Positions 47,864 to 62,915 of a DNA stretch of 64,000 nucleotides are shown here, piece after piece; position 1 is the first letter of the stretch, and every line of letters begins with the position of its first letter. The notes below the pieces were generated by a model, which searched no databases, was not told the origin of the DNA, and saw nothing but the letters and a program-made list of their open reading frames with translations. The stretch comes from Trematomus loennbergii. Taxonomy: Eukaryota; Chordata; Actinopteri; Perciformes; Nototheniidae. A program made the position numbers and the translations under genes. The DNA is taken from NCBI GenBank assembly GCA_012861695.1, contig JAAOOA010000056.1, positions 8,407,207 to 8,471,206 on the forward strand. Reading direction: 5' to 3'.

Positions 47864-47960
47864 TTGCGTCTGTAAATTTCTCAGAAATTCCCCAAAGTAT
47901 GGCAATAGATGTTGCCACAATTTGTATATTTATAACGTAAAAAAACCTGAAACTTTTTCT
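47864..47960. repeat. Partial copy of the 28.1-kb/61.1-kb repeat
   Basis: Shares GTCTGTAAATTTCTCAGAAA, then GGCAATAGATG and a TTTGTATATTTATAAC block with the copies at 28101 and 61146. Confidence 0.45.
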
Positions 47961-49230
47961 TAATATTGGGAAGTTTTAGGGTGATTTCTTATGGTGAGTT
48001 TGGTTTAGCCTACTCATCTATGGTGAACTATACAATACATATCTTTATGACCTTTTCCAAAAATGTGTCTTTTCTCATACTTTAGTATCGCCTACGTACA
48101 AACCTTCCAGTTGCATTACTATCTACGGTACATTATGAATGTTTTTACTGTTTGTATATATATATCTGTATTTCATGGCCACATGACATTTCATCCATTA
48201 AATTGTGAAGGCCGTTTTTGTAATGGTCTGAAACACATTGGCAGGTCACACTGCAACACCATATCAAATCCATTTCACCATGATATGTGTTTGTGTGTGT
48301 AAACGTGCTCACCACCGGGGCATCTTGTTGCAGCGAGCAGAAAATAGAACGGTCGAATGAGAAAGTGTGACGGTGTGAAAGACTGGTGGCCGGCTTTGAG
48401 GTCGCCGGTCTAATTACACTTCAGAGAGACTGATTCAGGTTCAATTGTGGAGGTTGTTCGGGTGGCAGCAGACGGATGGAGGAGCGCAGAGGAAGGGGAG
48501 GCAGGAGAAGGGGAGGCAGGAGAAGGGCGGACAGTTGGCCACAGAGAGAAAAGAGATAGAGGAGTTTCAATTTAGATTTCAATCGAACACTATTACCACG
48601 AGTGGCTCTTCTGCTTTCGCCGCTATTACACCAACAAGTTGCGGCGGTGCTGCTTTCACCTCTGCTCCCGCTGTGTTTCTGCTCCATCCTTCTCCCGCCC
48701 TCTCCATGTGTTTGATGTCAACGTGAGGGAATGCTTAGAAGGGAGCCGGTTTTGCAGCCATTTGCATGGAATGAAAAGAAAACAATGAAACGTCTTATCT
48801 TCGATCAAGCACAATTTTAACTTTACTAATGACTCGCTTAGAAATTCTTAAATGTCAAGGGGAATGAGCAAGTTGCTGTAACATAAGCACATTTTGATCC
48901 TGTATTTTAGGATCAAGATAAGTTTTTTAGTTGATGGCTAGATTAAGCTCTAGGTCAGGGTAACATTTGCATTTCACAGGTTGTTTTGGAAGACCTGCAG
49001 TAAGCTGTGTATTGTTTGTGAACTCTGAGGTAGTTAAGACCATGTAATGATGGTTTGGTCTGCGTTGTGCGCTGACAGCAGATCTGTGTATATGTGTGTG
49101 TGAGGAATGCTGCTGTGGTGCAGGAGGAAAGGGAGGCGAGGGGGGGGCTCTATGGGCAGGAGCACCCAGGGGTTAACGAGCGGTGTGAGAAAAACAGGCA
49201 GAGTTTGAGAAGGAGGGGGGAGGGAATTAT
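47961..49230. other. Noncoding stretch, nothing recognisable
   Basis: The purine-rich GGGGAGGCAGGAGAA duplication lies at 48497-48526. No exon is seen. Confidence 0.45.
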
Positions 49231-50109
<879 letters not shown>

Positions 50110-50265
50110 GGACACTTGGAGAGCAGAGACCTCGGCCAAGGCCATTTCCATAAGTGAAATGTGTGTGTATCCGAAACGTGTTTTCAGTTTCATGAGAATT
50201 TGGCCTTGACAAACACATATACTAACCAAAATGAAAACACAACGTCCTTGGTGGAATGACCACTC
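50110..50265. repeat. Short interspersed repeat with inverted ends
   Basis: The left block TGGAGAGCAGAGACCTCGGC, then CAAGGCC, is answered in inverted orientation by AACGTCCTTGGTGGAATG at the right end (CCAAGG/CCTTGG cores). A related left block, TGGAGAGCACAGAGCTCCGC, occurs at 62564. Repeats of this kind (…CTCCGCCAAGG…CCTTGGCGGAG…) are common in teleosts; the interior often ends with ACAAAC-rich sequence, as here. Confidence 0.55.
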
Positions 50266-50465
50266 CAACCAGAAAGTTGTTTCAGTAAAATTCCCATCAT
50301 TTCCTTGATGTCTTTTCTTCCTGTGCAATGTACTCTGTAGTGTACTCTGTACGTCTGAGAAGCATCCCCTTCTCCTCCTGACCCATCCAGTAATCCCACT
50401 AGCATGGGCCGGTCACCAAAATGTAAGATGACAGTATTGACCCAAACACCTGCCACCACACCTGC
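50266..50465. other. Noncoding spacer
   Basis: No gene or repeat recognised. Confidence 0.4.
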
Positions 50466-51730
<1,265 letters not shown>

Positions 51731-51774
<44 letters not shown>

Positions 51775-51797
51775 TGTGTTGTGTGTGTGTGTGTGTT
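51731..51797. repeat. (GT)n microsatellite with phase breaks
   Basis: A GT tract with GGTG and GTTG single-base breaks. Confidence 0.95.
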
Positions 51798-51948
51798 TGC
51801 ATCCAGCTGTGCTTTACTCCATCTCTCTCTTCATCGTGCAGCTTGCAGCAGACCTCTTTGTCTGCCGGTTTAGAGCAGGGTGTGAGGTGAGGAGCAGTTT
51901 GTTCATAATGGATTATTGATTGGTCTGAGAATACACTGCCTCTGCACT
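51798..51948. other. Noncoding spacer
   Basis: Short spacer between two GT tracts. No gene. Confidence 0.4.
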
Positions 51949-51956
51949 GTGTGTGG

Positions 51957-52020
<64 letters not shown>
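51949..52020. repeat. (GT)n microsatellite
   Basis: A GT tract with a GGTTG break near its left end. Confidence 0.95.
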
Positions 52021-52023
<3 letters not shown>

Positions 52024-52779
52024 GTGTGTTTAAGACTCTATACCATCCCCTCTGTCCGACTCCGAGCGCTGAATGTCTCCACTTTATGAGCAACTGAACA
52101 GAGGATAGCAAGGTTTTTGTAAAGTGCTCTGTGTATAACGCTTCATCAAGCAGTGTGTGTGTGCGTGTGTGAGAGTGTGTGTGAGCAGCTCTCTGTATGG
52201 GCCGTTAAGCTCTAAATGCTGCCTGTATGAAACAGTGTTAAAAGCCCACAGTGTGCATATATAGACTTTCAAAAGATGTGTGGACAACATTAAAAGCCCC
52301 CTCTGTTTTGCTTCTTGATTCCTCAGTTCCCCGGCATGTATGCGTGTGTTTGTGTGTGTGAATTTAAACAAGAGGTCCACTCTCTATTTTTCCCGGCTGT
52401 GTATTTTTTCTTAACCTCTAATGCTGAGTGGGAGGGAAAGCAAAGCCCATCCCGGCTGAAGGATGTCCCACATGAGGAAGGACCTACAGTCATTATCAGC
52501 GATAAGGTGCCAGTGTGAGTGAGTCAGTGTGTTATGAAAGCCAATCTCCTCACCCTTGGGTGCAGGAGATTTGTGTCATGGCTGCTTCTGAGATGATTGC
52601 TATGACGAAGGTGCTTCCTGGCTGGAAGACAGTGTTTTCTATCGCAGAGGAGAAAGGCAGTGAGGCTGAGCAGCCTTTACTAAAGCTTTGTATGACTCTT
52701 TGTTGAATTTCTCTTTAAGGGTAGTCCTGTTTTGTCACCAATTTGAAAAACCTTTTTTTATAATAGTACCATCCGGAAG
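52021..52779. other. Noncoding stretch, nothing recognisable
   Basis: A degenerate GTGTGTGTGCGTGTGTGAGAG run is at 52153-52175. No exon is seen. Confidence 0.45.
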
Positions 52780-52804
52780 TAATAATAATAATAATAATAA
52801 TAAT
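52780..52804. repeat. (TAA)n microsatellite
   Basis: A pure TAA trinucleotide array of about eight units, followed by a CATGGGATTTGTAGGGCTC / GAATCATGGGAGTTG pair around a CTCGCT-AGCGAG stem. Confidence 0.93.
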
Positions 52805-54927
52805 ACATGGGATTTGTAGGGCTCAAACTCGCTTAAGTAGCGAGGAATCATGGGAGTTGTTGTTTTTGACACCTTTGCCATCTTTGCAGTCAGATTAATC
52901 GTTTGAGATTTTTCAGGTAACCAATATTATTTGCAGAGCCACTTTGCTAAGCTTGTTGCTGTCATGACTTCATTTTCAGACGTTCAGGAGGATTTTTCTA
53001 GGAGACAAATAACCCTCAGAGGTCTCTTACATTGCAAAGTAATCAAACACGGTGATCAAAACCGTTGAAACACTAAACACTGTGTTTCTTCAATGTTGTT
53101 TGGTGCCCACTGAACACTAACGTTTGTTAGATTGTTCTTGTGATTAAGAATGTATGATCCGTACGCCCGATGACTTAAATCCTTCATCCAGTTACAGTTC
53201 ATTCATAGTTAAAAAAAACACCAAGATCTTAAAAGTGTAGTAGACGTTTGGCTTGAAACTCGATAACAAGCCCATTTAGGACAGCTTCTGGCCGACAACC
53301 ACAACTGGTGCTGATTGCACAGAAGGGACATGAAACAGATGTTACCATGATTAAAATGATGGATTTCTCTAGGTTTGAAAATTGTAAAAAAAACACTTGG
53401 GATTGGTACATAACCCAACGGAATATAGTCGTTTATAGACATTTTAAGGTGTAAAAGTTAACATAACTAAGAACGTTAGAAGTCTTGCTTTTAAAAAGTA
53501 CTAATTTGTGATTTGAAAACCATTCAGCTGTAAGCAGGTTCTGGCCTTCAGGCACAGTTTGACACTTAGTTTCAAGACTCACTCCAGATGTGAACCTCAG
53601 GAGTCTCTAGAACAGAAATAGCCAAACAGCTCTGCGAAGGCTGCGTATGGATGGGAAAACAAGAGTGGATTTCCTCCTCTGGCCCAACTTCAGCTGCTAC
53701 GGTTCAGTGTTCACAAAGCAGAAGTTGAGATTGCAAGAATTGAGGGGGAAAAAAAGAACAGTTTGTTTTTGTTTGACACAGCAGTCATTATCAGCTGAGC
53801 GTAGGCCTCCACTTACTCCCAGTGACTCATTGTGGTGCAGTTTAAGTGTCCATTAATGGCACGTCTAATAGCAGAACAGTGACGTTTCCCAACAAGGTTT
53901 GGACTGGTCTGAAGTATTTAAAGGTGATCAGAAAGTGTTTCCACGAGATACAGCATTTAAATACACTTAGGAAATAAAACACCAATTCTTGCCTGAAACG
54001 ATCTCCGGTCTTGCGAGAGGTTCATTAGCTGCTAAGTGGACGGTTCTTTCTAGCTTCAGGATGACACGTCATCCATTTAGTGCACCATGTCTGCTCGAAG
54101 AACGGCTTTGATGCCTCTTTTCTTTTTTGATGACTTCGATGATTGCTAATCTTGTTCGTCTCTCCTGGACAGTTTCTCCCCCCTTAAGCCAATTTGTCAT
54201 TTTTCTCTCCCCTGCATTGTTTCCCTTCTGGAGGCTAATCTCATTACATTTCAATTTGCACATGCGACTGCCTGGTGGATGACAGGCTTACCGTTGAAGA
54301 GTCTCAACCCCCTCGGCTCTATACTGACCCCCAATCAGCGAGGCCATTTAACAGGAAATAAGATTATTATCCTCTGTTTTTAGCGCCAGAAAATAAACTA
54401 CTAAGTATTAATGAGTAACATTAGGCTGTGGAGATGGAGAGCAGATGGAACAGATGGAGGGGGAAACTATGGTAGATGGATAAAGTGGGTTGTTACTTAT
54501 TTAGCTGATTTATGTCTATAGTCACCTGATCACGCCACATATTGGATATTATTCCCTTAAGCTGTGTTGTTCCTCATTTAAATGATTTGTCAAGTGTATC
54601 AATACTTTCTTTATTTTCTTATCTTTCTAGTTAAATCCAAGCTCATAAATTCATGAAAATCACTTCGTTGAATTTTATGTTTTTTTATACTTCATAAAAT
54701 ATTTGGAATATGTTATGTCACGTAACCAAAGCACACGAATGAGACCTATAAAGGACGGCAGTTATGTGAATTTAGGGAAGGATGCAAACGTCTACACAAA
54801 GAATCAATATGGTGTTATGATGTTCATCAATTCTTCTGCATGTAAGACAAATTATAATGCTTGTAAAAACAAACAAAAAGATAACATCATTCTAGCGGCT
54901 CTGTGAGGATCAGTGATGCTTTGAGCT
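52805..54927. other. Noncoding stretch, nothing recognisable
   Basis: No exon. The sequence from 54240 to 54450 is free of repeats with balanced composition and might be constrained, but I cannot show this. Confidence 0.4.
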
Positions 54928-54970
54928 AGATGTTAGTGTCAGTAGATGTTAGTGTCAGTAGATGTTAGTG
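54928..54970. repeat. Three-copy 16-bp tandem repeat
   Basis: AGATGTTAGTGTCAGT occurs twice and is followed by a third partial copy. Confidence 0.9.
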
Positions 54971-57003
54971 TAATAAAACGGATGTTGCACAGGCCTCTTG
55001 TTAACCATGTTCACCTTCTTAGTTTAGCATGATAGCATGATAGCACCAAACACTGAATGTTACAAAACATAATTTTGTTTCTGCCTTCAATGAAGTTTAA
55101 GTGTCTTTTCTACCAAGTCTTACTTATTGGAAAAAAAATAAGGCTTGAAATAAGCCTCTAGAATAGGCTGAAGATCAATCAAGTTATTCTAATTTCCATC
55201 GCTCAAAATCATGCATATAAATCCCTTAGAAGTGCTATAAAGGATAAGATAGGGATCACTACAGACATAATTCATCATGGGGAATCTGTACATGTCTATG
55301 CCAAATTGTACACCAATCCATCATTGGGATGGTGAGAGTAAAAACGGCTGGTGACACTAGAGGAGACCTAAAGGCAATCTTAAAAGTCATCAAGACTCAT
55401 CCTCTGGGTAACATGAATGTACATAGAATATTTCATGGCAATCCATCAAGTAGTTTGGTCTGGACCAAAGTGGTGCATTTGACCAACAGATCATCACTGC
55501 CATCCTTAGAGCTATGTCACTAGCGTGGCTAAAAATGTAAAAGCCCTAATGTTTTGAAAACGCATATGGATATAGTGAGCCTTAATGCTTATCAACATTG
55601 AGACTAACCCTAACCCCCAAATCTAATCCTAACGTTTAGACAGAAAAAGGTATGGCTCTGGAGATACGTTTTGTAACTAACTAATGTCAGCCACAGCTGC
55701 AATGCTGGCTGGAGCAGCACTGTTCTTGTCAGCTGGAAGCCTAAGCTTACTAAGCACTCCAGGAGGAAGGATGGCAAACCATTGAGGGCGCTCTGATTTC
55801 AATAGCATAAATCATTCTAGATAGATAGGTGGCTTTGGCGCAGGGTAGTCATTTTCAGCGCGAGAGTTTAAGACATATGATTGTTCTGGTGCTAACTTCC
55901 CTCCTCCACCACCTTATCCTCTTATGATTATGATCAATTATCCACTTATAATTAGAGCCTGGCAGTAACTCAACTCATGGGCCCTGTCACTTGATATAAT
56001 AGCCTATAATAATGCTGTCAGTCGCATTTCATTCAGTCCACACTCTCAGGATTTAGCATCGGCTGAAATGTACTGTATACTCCAGTAAGAAATATGTCAG
56101 TTTAATCAACAAAGCTGTAACAGAAAATGGCTCTTTTAATGATAGTATCGATGAGCTGAGACGGAGAAAAGAATAAAGATGTGATTAACTTTGAGTGATT
56201 CTTGTGAGAATATTGGGACTTTGCTGCAAGAAATAATAATAGGTCATAAAAAGGAAATGTGGTGAAAACATCTGACACATTTGGCAGATGTATAACATTA
56301 TACAACTTAATAGGTCAATTGAAATCACAAGTTTTTTTTTAAATTAGTCAACACTGCTTAATTTCTTCTTTTCTTTCTCTTTCTGTTTGTCTCCCCCACC
56401 CCATTGAACTCCAGTTTGAGAAATAGAGCAAAGCAAACTGTCTGAAGAGCCACTTCCTGTTGTGTACTTAAGATCCCTGTCATGTGATAGCGTCAGTTGA
56501 GGCGGGTGCGTGAGGCCAGTATGGGAGGGAATATGGTGGCACTGCTGATCTTGCTGATGTGAACACACAGCCCCTCACCCCCCCCCCCCCCCCCCACACC
56601 CTGATTGTGTAAAGTGTCGACTCAGCCAGTGTGGCGTCAGAGCCCCGAGCCCAGCACAGCTCTTCACAACCACACATGCACGTGCACAGTGGTGGTGCAC
56701 AATGTCAGCCACAGATACATGGTGGACTTACATGATAATAGCCCATCCATAATGTATACTGATGTAAATCTTTATAAACTCATATAAGTAACAATAGATG
56801 CGGGGTCTAAATATGTTGGTCAATACAAAGGGGTAAATGTAATTGTAGTGTAAATCATAAGTTGATTGTGTGTTAGGTGTTTCTAAAGAGGTCATGCACT
56901 GTTTTTTGTTATGTTTGTAGCTGTGTAGATAGTGTAGATGTGCATGCAAACTAAATGTGTCTGAAAATGGATTACCTTTCGTATATTTATTTTTTACTTA
57001 CAC
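54971..57003. other. Noncoding sequence upstream of the znf516 exon
   Basis: Probably intron 1 of znf516 on inference. Contains a C run of about 17 at 56579-56595. No other exon is visible. Confidence 0.45.
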
Positions 57004-57063
57004 CTTCTTTGTCTGTTTTCTCACCCCCCTCCCACCCCCCTTTCTTCTGTGTTGCTTTTGCAG
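57004..57063 (+). promoter_or_regulatory. znf516: 3' splice site (polypyrimidine tract and AG)
   Basis: A long pyrimidine tract (TTCTTTGTCTG, then TCACCCCCCTCCCACC, then TTTCTTCTGTG) ends in TTTTGCAG at 57063. It precedes the exon that encodes the first zinc finger. This shows that the coding exon is not the first exon and that an upstream noncoding exon exists. Confidence 0.75.
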
Positions 57064-57530
57064 GTGAAGGATATGCAGTGTGATTGAAGAGAATGGAGAG
57101 AAGACAATAAAATGAAGAACACAAGTGTGGCGGAAAAGTACTCAAAAGCTCTTTCCACTGACACAATGATGACCTGGAATTAAGAAAGACATTTGTTTGT
57201 TCGGACAAAGAGACCATAAGCACGTGTCAAAAATAAATCATAAAGCTACACGCATTGCTTTCTATGGTGCCTGTGGCATGTAGATAGTTTGAACTACTGA
57301 TTCATTGACAGTGCCAGATGAAGATGGATAGATGGTGTTGCATCCAGTAACTGGAGAGTGCTAAATGAGCTGCTGTGTAAGCAGCTTAATCCCTGGATGA
57401 TTGAAGGCAGATAACAATTTAACTTAAGCACGCTAGACTTCCCTCGATGTGCAAAAGCAGATCGCAGTAGTTTCAGTTTTGTTTGGAGCTTGTGAAAGAC
57501 CAGGTAGTACAGATTAGTTGGGATTGTACA
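57064..57530 (+). other. znf516: znf516 5' untranslated part of the first coding exon
   Basis: Leader between the acceptor and the proposed start codon. It contains several upstream ATGs with short reading frames: 57073-57087 (4 codons), 57093-57110 (5 codons) and 57112-57183 (23 codons). They would be expected to lower initiation at the main ATG at 57531. The boundary assumes that the ATG choice is right. Confidence 0.55.
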
Positions 57531-59267
57531 ATGAATCCTAGAGACAGTGTGGAGGTGATGGAGACCCGGGCAGCAGGGAAGGAGAAGCTGGTTGGAGACA
57601 AGGTCAGCCATAGAAATGACATTGATGGGAGGAAGACAAAACCCCAGGGGCTTTTGACTGCAACGTCTGCGGACGCAGCTTCCCGTTCCTCAGCTCTTTG
57701 TCACAGCACATGAGACGACACACTGGTGCTCGCCCTTACAAATGCCCCTACTGTGACCACAGAGCCTCTCAGAAGGGCAACCTCAAAGTTCACATCCGCA
57801 GCCACAAACTGGGCACCCTCTCCAGCCACCACTCCAATGAGGATGAAGAGGGTGGAGCCGAGGAGGAGGAGATGAGTGTTTCAGAGGGCCTTGATGGAGG
57901 TACGAGTCCAACTAAGAGCAGCTCAGCCTGTAACCGGATGATTAATGGGGATAGTGGAGAGGAGAGTCGCAGGAAAGTGCCTGGTAGGAGCCTGAAAAGA
58001 GAAAAGCCCGTTACTGACCAGAGGCCTTTCTGTTGCCGTCTCTGTGGCTATGAGGCCTTTCGAGAAGATCAGCTCCTCAGCCATATTGAAAAGGTCCACA
58101 TAACAGCAGATGCAGATGATGATACCACTGTGAAGGAAGAGGTTGTGCCCGAACCTGATATCGTCCAACCTCAGGGTGATGGGACCTTCCCCTGTGAGAC
58201 CTGTGGCCAGGTGTTTACCCAGGCCTGGTTTCTGAAGTCACACATGAAGAAACATGCAGGGATCCTGGACCACTGCTGTCGCATCTGTGGACGGCGGTTC
58301 CGCGAAGCCTGGTTCCTAAAGTCGCACATGAAAACACACAACACCAAATCCAGGGCACGGTCAAAAGGGGAATCTGCTGAGCCTCCAGCCACCATCAATG
58401 ACGTAGCTCAGAATCCCGAAGTTGTCACTAGCCACATTTCATCCATCTATCAAGTGTGTTCCAAATGTGGGAACCTGTTCCACAACAAAGAGAGCCTGAG
58501 GGCACATGAGAAAATCCACAGTGTCAGCTATGGCAGGAAATCCCCGAGCCAATGCCAACTCAGTGATGATGAGGACTCACCAGCTGCTAAGAGACGTTTC
58601 CTTGACTGCTTAAACCTCCAGCCTGTTGAGAAAAAAACTCTGGATGAAGAGGAGAATGAAAAGCTAGGTCAAAGAATCCCAGAGCTAGATCCATTTTGCA
58701 GCTACCAGGCCTGGCAATTAGCTACAAAAGGAAGGGTTGTTGAGCCAGTGGAGGCAAGTTCCAAGGGCTCCTATGGGGTAGGAAGTATGGGGAGGAAGCC
58801 CTTGCCGGGGCCGCTGTGGTTTTTGAGAAGGAGAGCAGCCGTTATGTCCTTCAAAGTCAAGGGAAACGTAACTCAGGGCGACGCAGCAGCTCTGGTTTTG
58901 GAAGCCATGCTTCTTCAGGGGACCGGACACCAGAGAGCCTCAGCGATTCCGAGTACCGGCCTTCGTCTCGCCAGGAGCGGCGGCGACCATCTGCCTCCAA
59001 GTCCAACGAATGCTTTGAGTGCGGGAAGGTGTTCCGCAGTCGTCACCAGATGATCGTCCACCAGCGGGTACACAGGAAGGACGGAGGCAGGGCATCTGTG
59101 GGCTACAAGGAAAGAGCTTCAAGAGACGAGCGATGGGGCTCCACCATGATCCCGAGTCAGGCTCCCCCAGCCGGCCAGCACCCCGGGGTATGGGGACTCT
59201 CCACCAGCCTCCACCCTCGTGAACCAGGCCTCAGAGATGGGTACGGCAAACTCTGGAGAGACTACAG
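57531..59267 (+). CDS. znf516: Zinc finger protein 516, first coding exon (frame-broken)
   Basis: Nuclear C2H2 transcription factor; the mammalian protein binds DNA and recruits CtBP/LSD1 corepressors, and promotes brown-fat gene expression. The start ATG at 57531 has A at -3 and lies about 40 codons before finger 1. Fingers on the DNA: 57653 (CNVCGRSFPFLSSLSQHMRR), 57737 (CPYCDHRASQKGNLKVHIRS), 58028, 58187, 58274, 58454 and 59008. All keep both Cys and both His. The ELDPFCSYQAWQLATKGRV block (58682-58738) is a family hallmark. The frame breaks between 57626-57652, 58744-58780, 59074-59150 and 59160-59219; without these the exon would be one open frame of about 580 codons. The donor is at 59267 (ACTACAG|GTTGGT), phase 1. 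The closest alternative is znf536, but the downstream PEVLWMH finger favours znf516. Read as intact in life, damaged in assembly. Confidence 0.87.
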
Positions 59268-61145
59268 GTTGGTCTTCTTTTATCTTGTGCTTTTGTTTTG
59301 AAACTAAAATCTTTAATCAAAGGCAATTTAAGGGAGCTGAACCTAAATATTACTCATTTGGGAATTGCAGCTTAGTTTCAATCTGTCAGTCACATATTCG
59401 TATGAAATCAATAATTGGAGGCTATAGTGCTGAAGATTCCCTTGATGTTTCATTTTTTGCTTATGACCACCATTGCCAAGTCAATATTCAATCTGTCTTT
59501 GTAAGGTACTGACTCAACTTTCTAGCATAAAACAGGTACATGAAGTATACACAGCAGTTTACTAATAGAAGCACACTCTGCAGTCATTTAGAAATGACCG
59601 TAGCCCTTTCCAAGCCTCCCACTGGAGGCCTCTGACTCTGTCACTGTAGTAAACATCTGTTGATGAAATGTGCTTTGTGTAGATGGAGCTCCTCATAACA
59701 TCAGTGTGAATGGAGAGGGAGCTGGAGCCACCATGTGGCAACATCTTGAAATTACATCAGACTTCAGCTGTTAAGAGAACTACACACAAACACACACATA
59801 TGGTGAAAACATTTGAACTGCCTCTGAACATTATGTTAACAGCAATCCAATTTGTCAGTATGAAACTAGAGGGTTAACTGAAAGTGCAAGCCTTTCAGTT
59901 GCATGTCAGTAGATGAGAGGGCATTTTTGGAATGCCTATCATTTTTTTCACCTTCGCAACCAATAAACACTGCAGAACCTACCCATGCAAGGAAAAAACA
60001 CCCATAAACATGGCTTAAATATCTTAAAGGAAGGAATCCTGTGTATACAACGCACCAGAGCTTTCTGGCTTTTGTCTTTTAACTTTCAAACTCACTGAAA
60101 TCACAGTTAGAACCGGTTAGGATAGTGGATCGCAAACTGAAGGGATAGCTACCATTCCTCCCTGTACTGTAGTACAGACATTCAAAAATAGCTGCAACAT
60201 TTCTTCAGGCCTGATTGAGCTGTATGCTATTTCAGGTCTTCCTGTGTCAGGAAACCCCCCTCACCCCCCTAATCTGTGTGTGAATTTGTCTTTTGCTCTC
60301 CTTTTTATGCCATGAAAATCTGTCTGCACGTTTCCTTGTTCTCTTTGCTCAGCTTGTTTATTGTAAAACAACCAATTATTTGTTATGACACACAATTACA
60401 GTTCTGTTCTCCAGCAGTGAAAGGTTTGGTGAACATCCTGGTGTCTAGTTTGAGGAATTAAATTCATAGCAAATAATCGTATTAACTTAATATATACACG
60501 ATATACAAATCTATCTAATATATTGGATACAAAACCTGCAATAGCAAGAGAGAAAGATATATCTGATTTTTTTTAAAAGCCATTTCATATAAAAATGGTT
60601 ACAGATTCTGTGCATACCAAATGAATATCCTTGTCACGACGGCTTCAGCCCGTCCATCCCTTTTCTCCCTGTCCCCTCTGACTCTTTCCTAATCTCTAAG
60701 GTTACCTCCTGTGGCAATTCCACTGTCACTCATCCACTCTTCTTACCATTGAGCCATCCAGGCTGCCCGATGTCTGAGGGATTGGTTATTTATAGAGTCA
60801 CCTCCCGATGGAGAGGATGCAGGCAATGGGGAAAGAGACACTCAGAGGACGCTCTAGTGGCGATGTCCCTCACAGACACAGTGCTACTTTTGAGGAATGC
60901 TAATGAGAAGTGACAGTATACATGCACACTGAGATTATGGGCATTTAGACAGATCAGTAACAATGTGTTATTGATTGTTATCATTCTCAGTTTAATTCTT
61001 AAAAATCAGGATTTTCAATTTGTTTGAAACACTACATACAGGTTTTATGAACTGCTTAATTTGGAAAGTTTAGGGATATTTTGAGTCCAAAACATGTCTT
61101 TTTATGAAAAGGAAGACCTCTACAGTAATCACATTTGACCAATTT

Positions 61146-61520
61146 TGCCTGATTGCATCTGTAGATTTCTTCTATATTCAAAACCCTATTTGACAATAGC
61201 TAATTAAAATGCCTAATGCATATTTAAAAAACGTTTTCCGAACTTGTAGCTTTAAACAAAATGGTTGCCAAATGTAATACTGCCTCAGTAATCAACTGGG
61301 GAAGTGTCATGGTGATAGCTATTGCAATTGATTGTAGTGTCTTGTAGCTTTTTATATTACTCGCTTACATGTAATACACATTTTAGTTTAATTTATCTTT
61401 CTATATATTCTGAAGGTATTCCCTGAGGGGTTTGTTGATATAATATACATGGCCTGATTTATATAACATTTACTCCTAAAAACATGGAGAAGAACACTAT
61501 TGACAGTGTTTCCTGATTTG
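61146..61520. repeat. Dispersed repeat, copy 2 of a local family
   Basis: Same block order as 28101-28430: CATCTGTAGATTTCTTCTAT, then ATTCA, GCATATTTAAA, CTATATATTCTGA, TTATATAACATTTA, CCTAAAAACA. Same orientation as copy 1. Confidence 0.55.
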
Positions 61521-62079
61521 TGAAGTATTCAAAAAGATATCCAAAAATCCCTGGAATAATCTTTGCATCACATTTGTCAACTAAATGAAAATACATGTTG
61601 AGCCTGGCTTTATCCAATGCTCAGATTTCCTTTACCAAAATGTATCTAAATAAGCACATCCTTAATAAGATAATAGCATCATAATGTGTGTTGCAAAAAA
61701 AAGTGAAAACTAGGAAGATTCATGTTTTTTTCTTTAGTTAAATGACCAATATCAGCCTGATAAACAGGACACATCAGTCCAAGCACCTTCCCTCATAACA
61801 CCGCCCAGCCCCGGGCGACACCTTGGCAGAGTCTGAGTGTGTGTGTGTGTTGGCCAGTGTTGCCAACAGGAAGCCAAACGAAAAACAGATGGCAGGTTAC
61901 TGGTGTTATTGTGAAGAAGAGGGGGGGAGCCGGGAGTACTACAGCATCTGATCTGTTGGATCATAGGATATTGAAGTGTGTGCATGTATATACTGTACAT
62001 TCTGGACAATTACATATTCTAAACCTTTGTAAGCTTTGTCATGTTTTTGATGAAATGTAATGTTAGTATATCAATTATA

Positions 62080-62140
62080 ATGATCATGACATTTATATAG
62101 CGCTTTTCCTGGTGCTCAAAGCGCTTATTATTAACACTTC
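62080..62140. repeat. Fragment of a TATATAGCGCTTTT-type repeat
   Basis: GACATTTATATAGCGCTTTT followed by CTGGTGCTCAAAGCGCTT is a widespread motif in fish genomes, with inverted AAGCGCTT/AGCGCTTTT cores. Only a fragment is present. Confidence 0.45.
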
Positions 62141-62559
62141 TAGTACCAACATTCATTGGTTTATTTATATTCTTATTTTTCTAATTACAATCTAGGAGAT
62201 CTAAAGTGTGTTTGTAACAGCAGTTCAATTCATTCGTAAGAAAGAATTGTTCACAAACGCCATCTTGTGGGGAATTTAGGAAGCTGCATTTCAGGATGAA
62301 GTACTACTGTCTTCATAAAGAGAACATATCTGCAATACAATGCAATTCCAGTACAATATCCTTAAGATCTATATACTACTTTTATCAACTTTATCATTTC
62401 CAATTTGTGTTATTTATCACAATGTGTTTATTAAGCTATATTGTAATATGATAGTTGTTTCACAATTATTATTTTGTTAGCGTTGATTTGCTCACCGTCC
62501 TTGTAATAGCCAAAGTACACATTTTATTTCAGAATATATTCACTCGTGAAACTTGAAGG

Positions 62560-62770
62560 GCATGTGGAGAGCACAGAGCTCCGCCAAGGACGTTTCCATA
62601 AGAGAAACATGATGTTTCTGCCCTGAGATTTGCATATGTTCCAAAATTGAATGGTTTATTTGTTGGCCTTTGCCTTTTCGCCAAGATTCATAAATCAAAG
62701 CAGTACTATTTATGTAATAATGCTGACAAACAGACAGTGGTAATGAAAGAGATACATTGCAAAACTGGCC
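62560..62770. repeat. Interspersed repeat related to 50110-50265
   Basis: Starts with TGGAGAGCACAGAGCTCCGC, then CAAGGACGTTTCCATAAG, matching the 50.1-kb copy, and later has GCTGACAAACAGACAG, a motif frequent in this class of repeat. It lies within the znf516 intron. Confidence 0.5.
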
Positions 62771-62915
62771 TATACTGCAGCCTGGTGGCTGTTCAACCAA
62801 ACTACATCTGGATGGAACAATGTAAACCTGCACAGTAGAAGTAGAAGTACAATATATATCAAGAATATTTCCTTTGCAGTCATTAACCTTTATGTTATCA
62901 TTCTTTCCTCTACAG

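Larger units (their letters stand above)
59268..62915 (+). other. znf516: znf516 intron (3,648 bp)
   Basis: Bounded by GTTGGT at 59268 and TTTCCTCTACAG at 62915. Only the frame that reads ACT ACA G before the donor continues openly across the junction into the DEKPYVC finger, so the phase (1) is fixed. The intron holds a repeat copy (61146-61520), a short GT run (61836-61850) and a short interspersed repeat (62560-62770), and no other gene. Confidence 0.85.
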
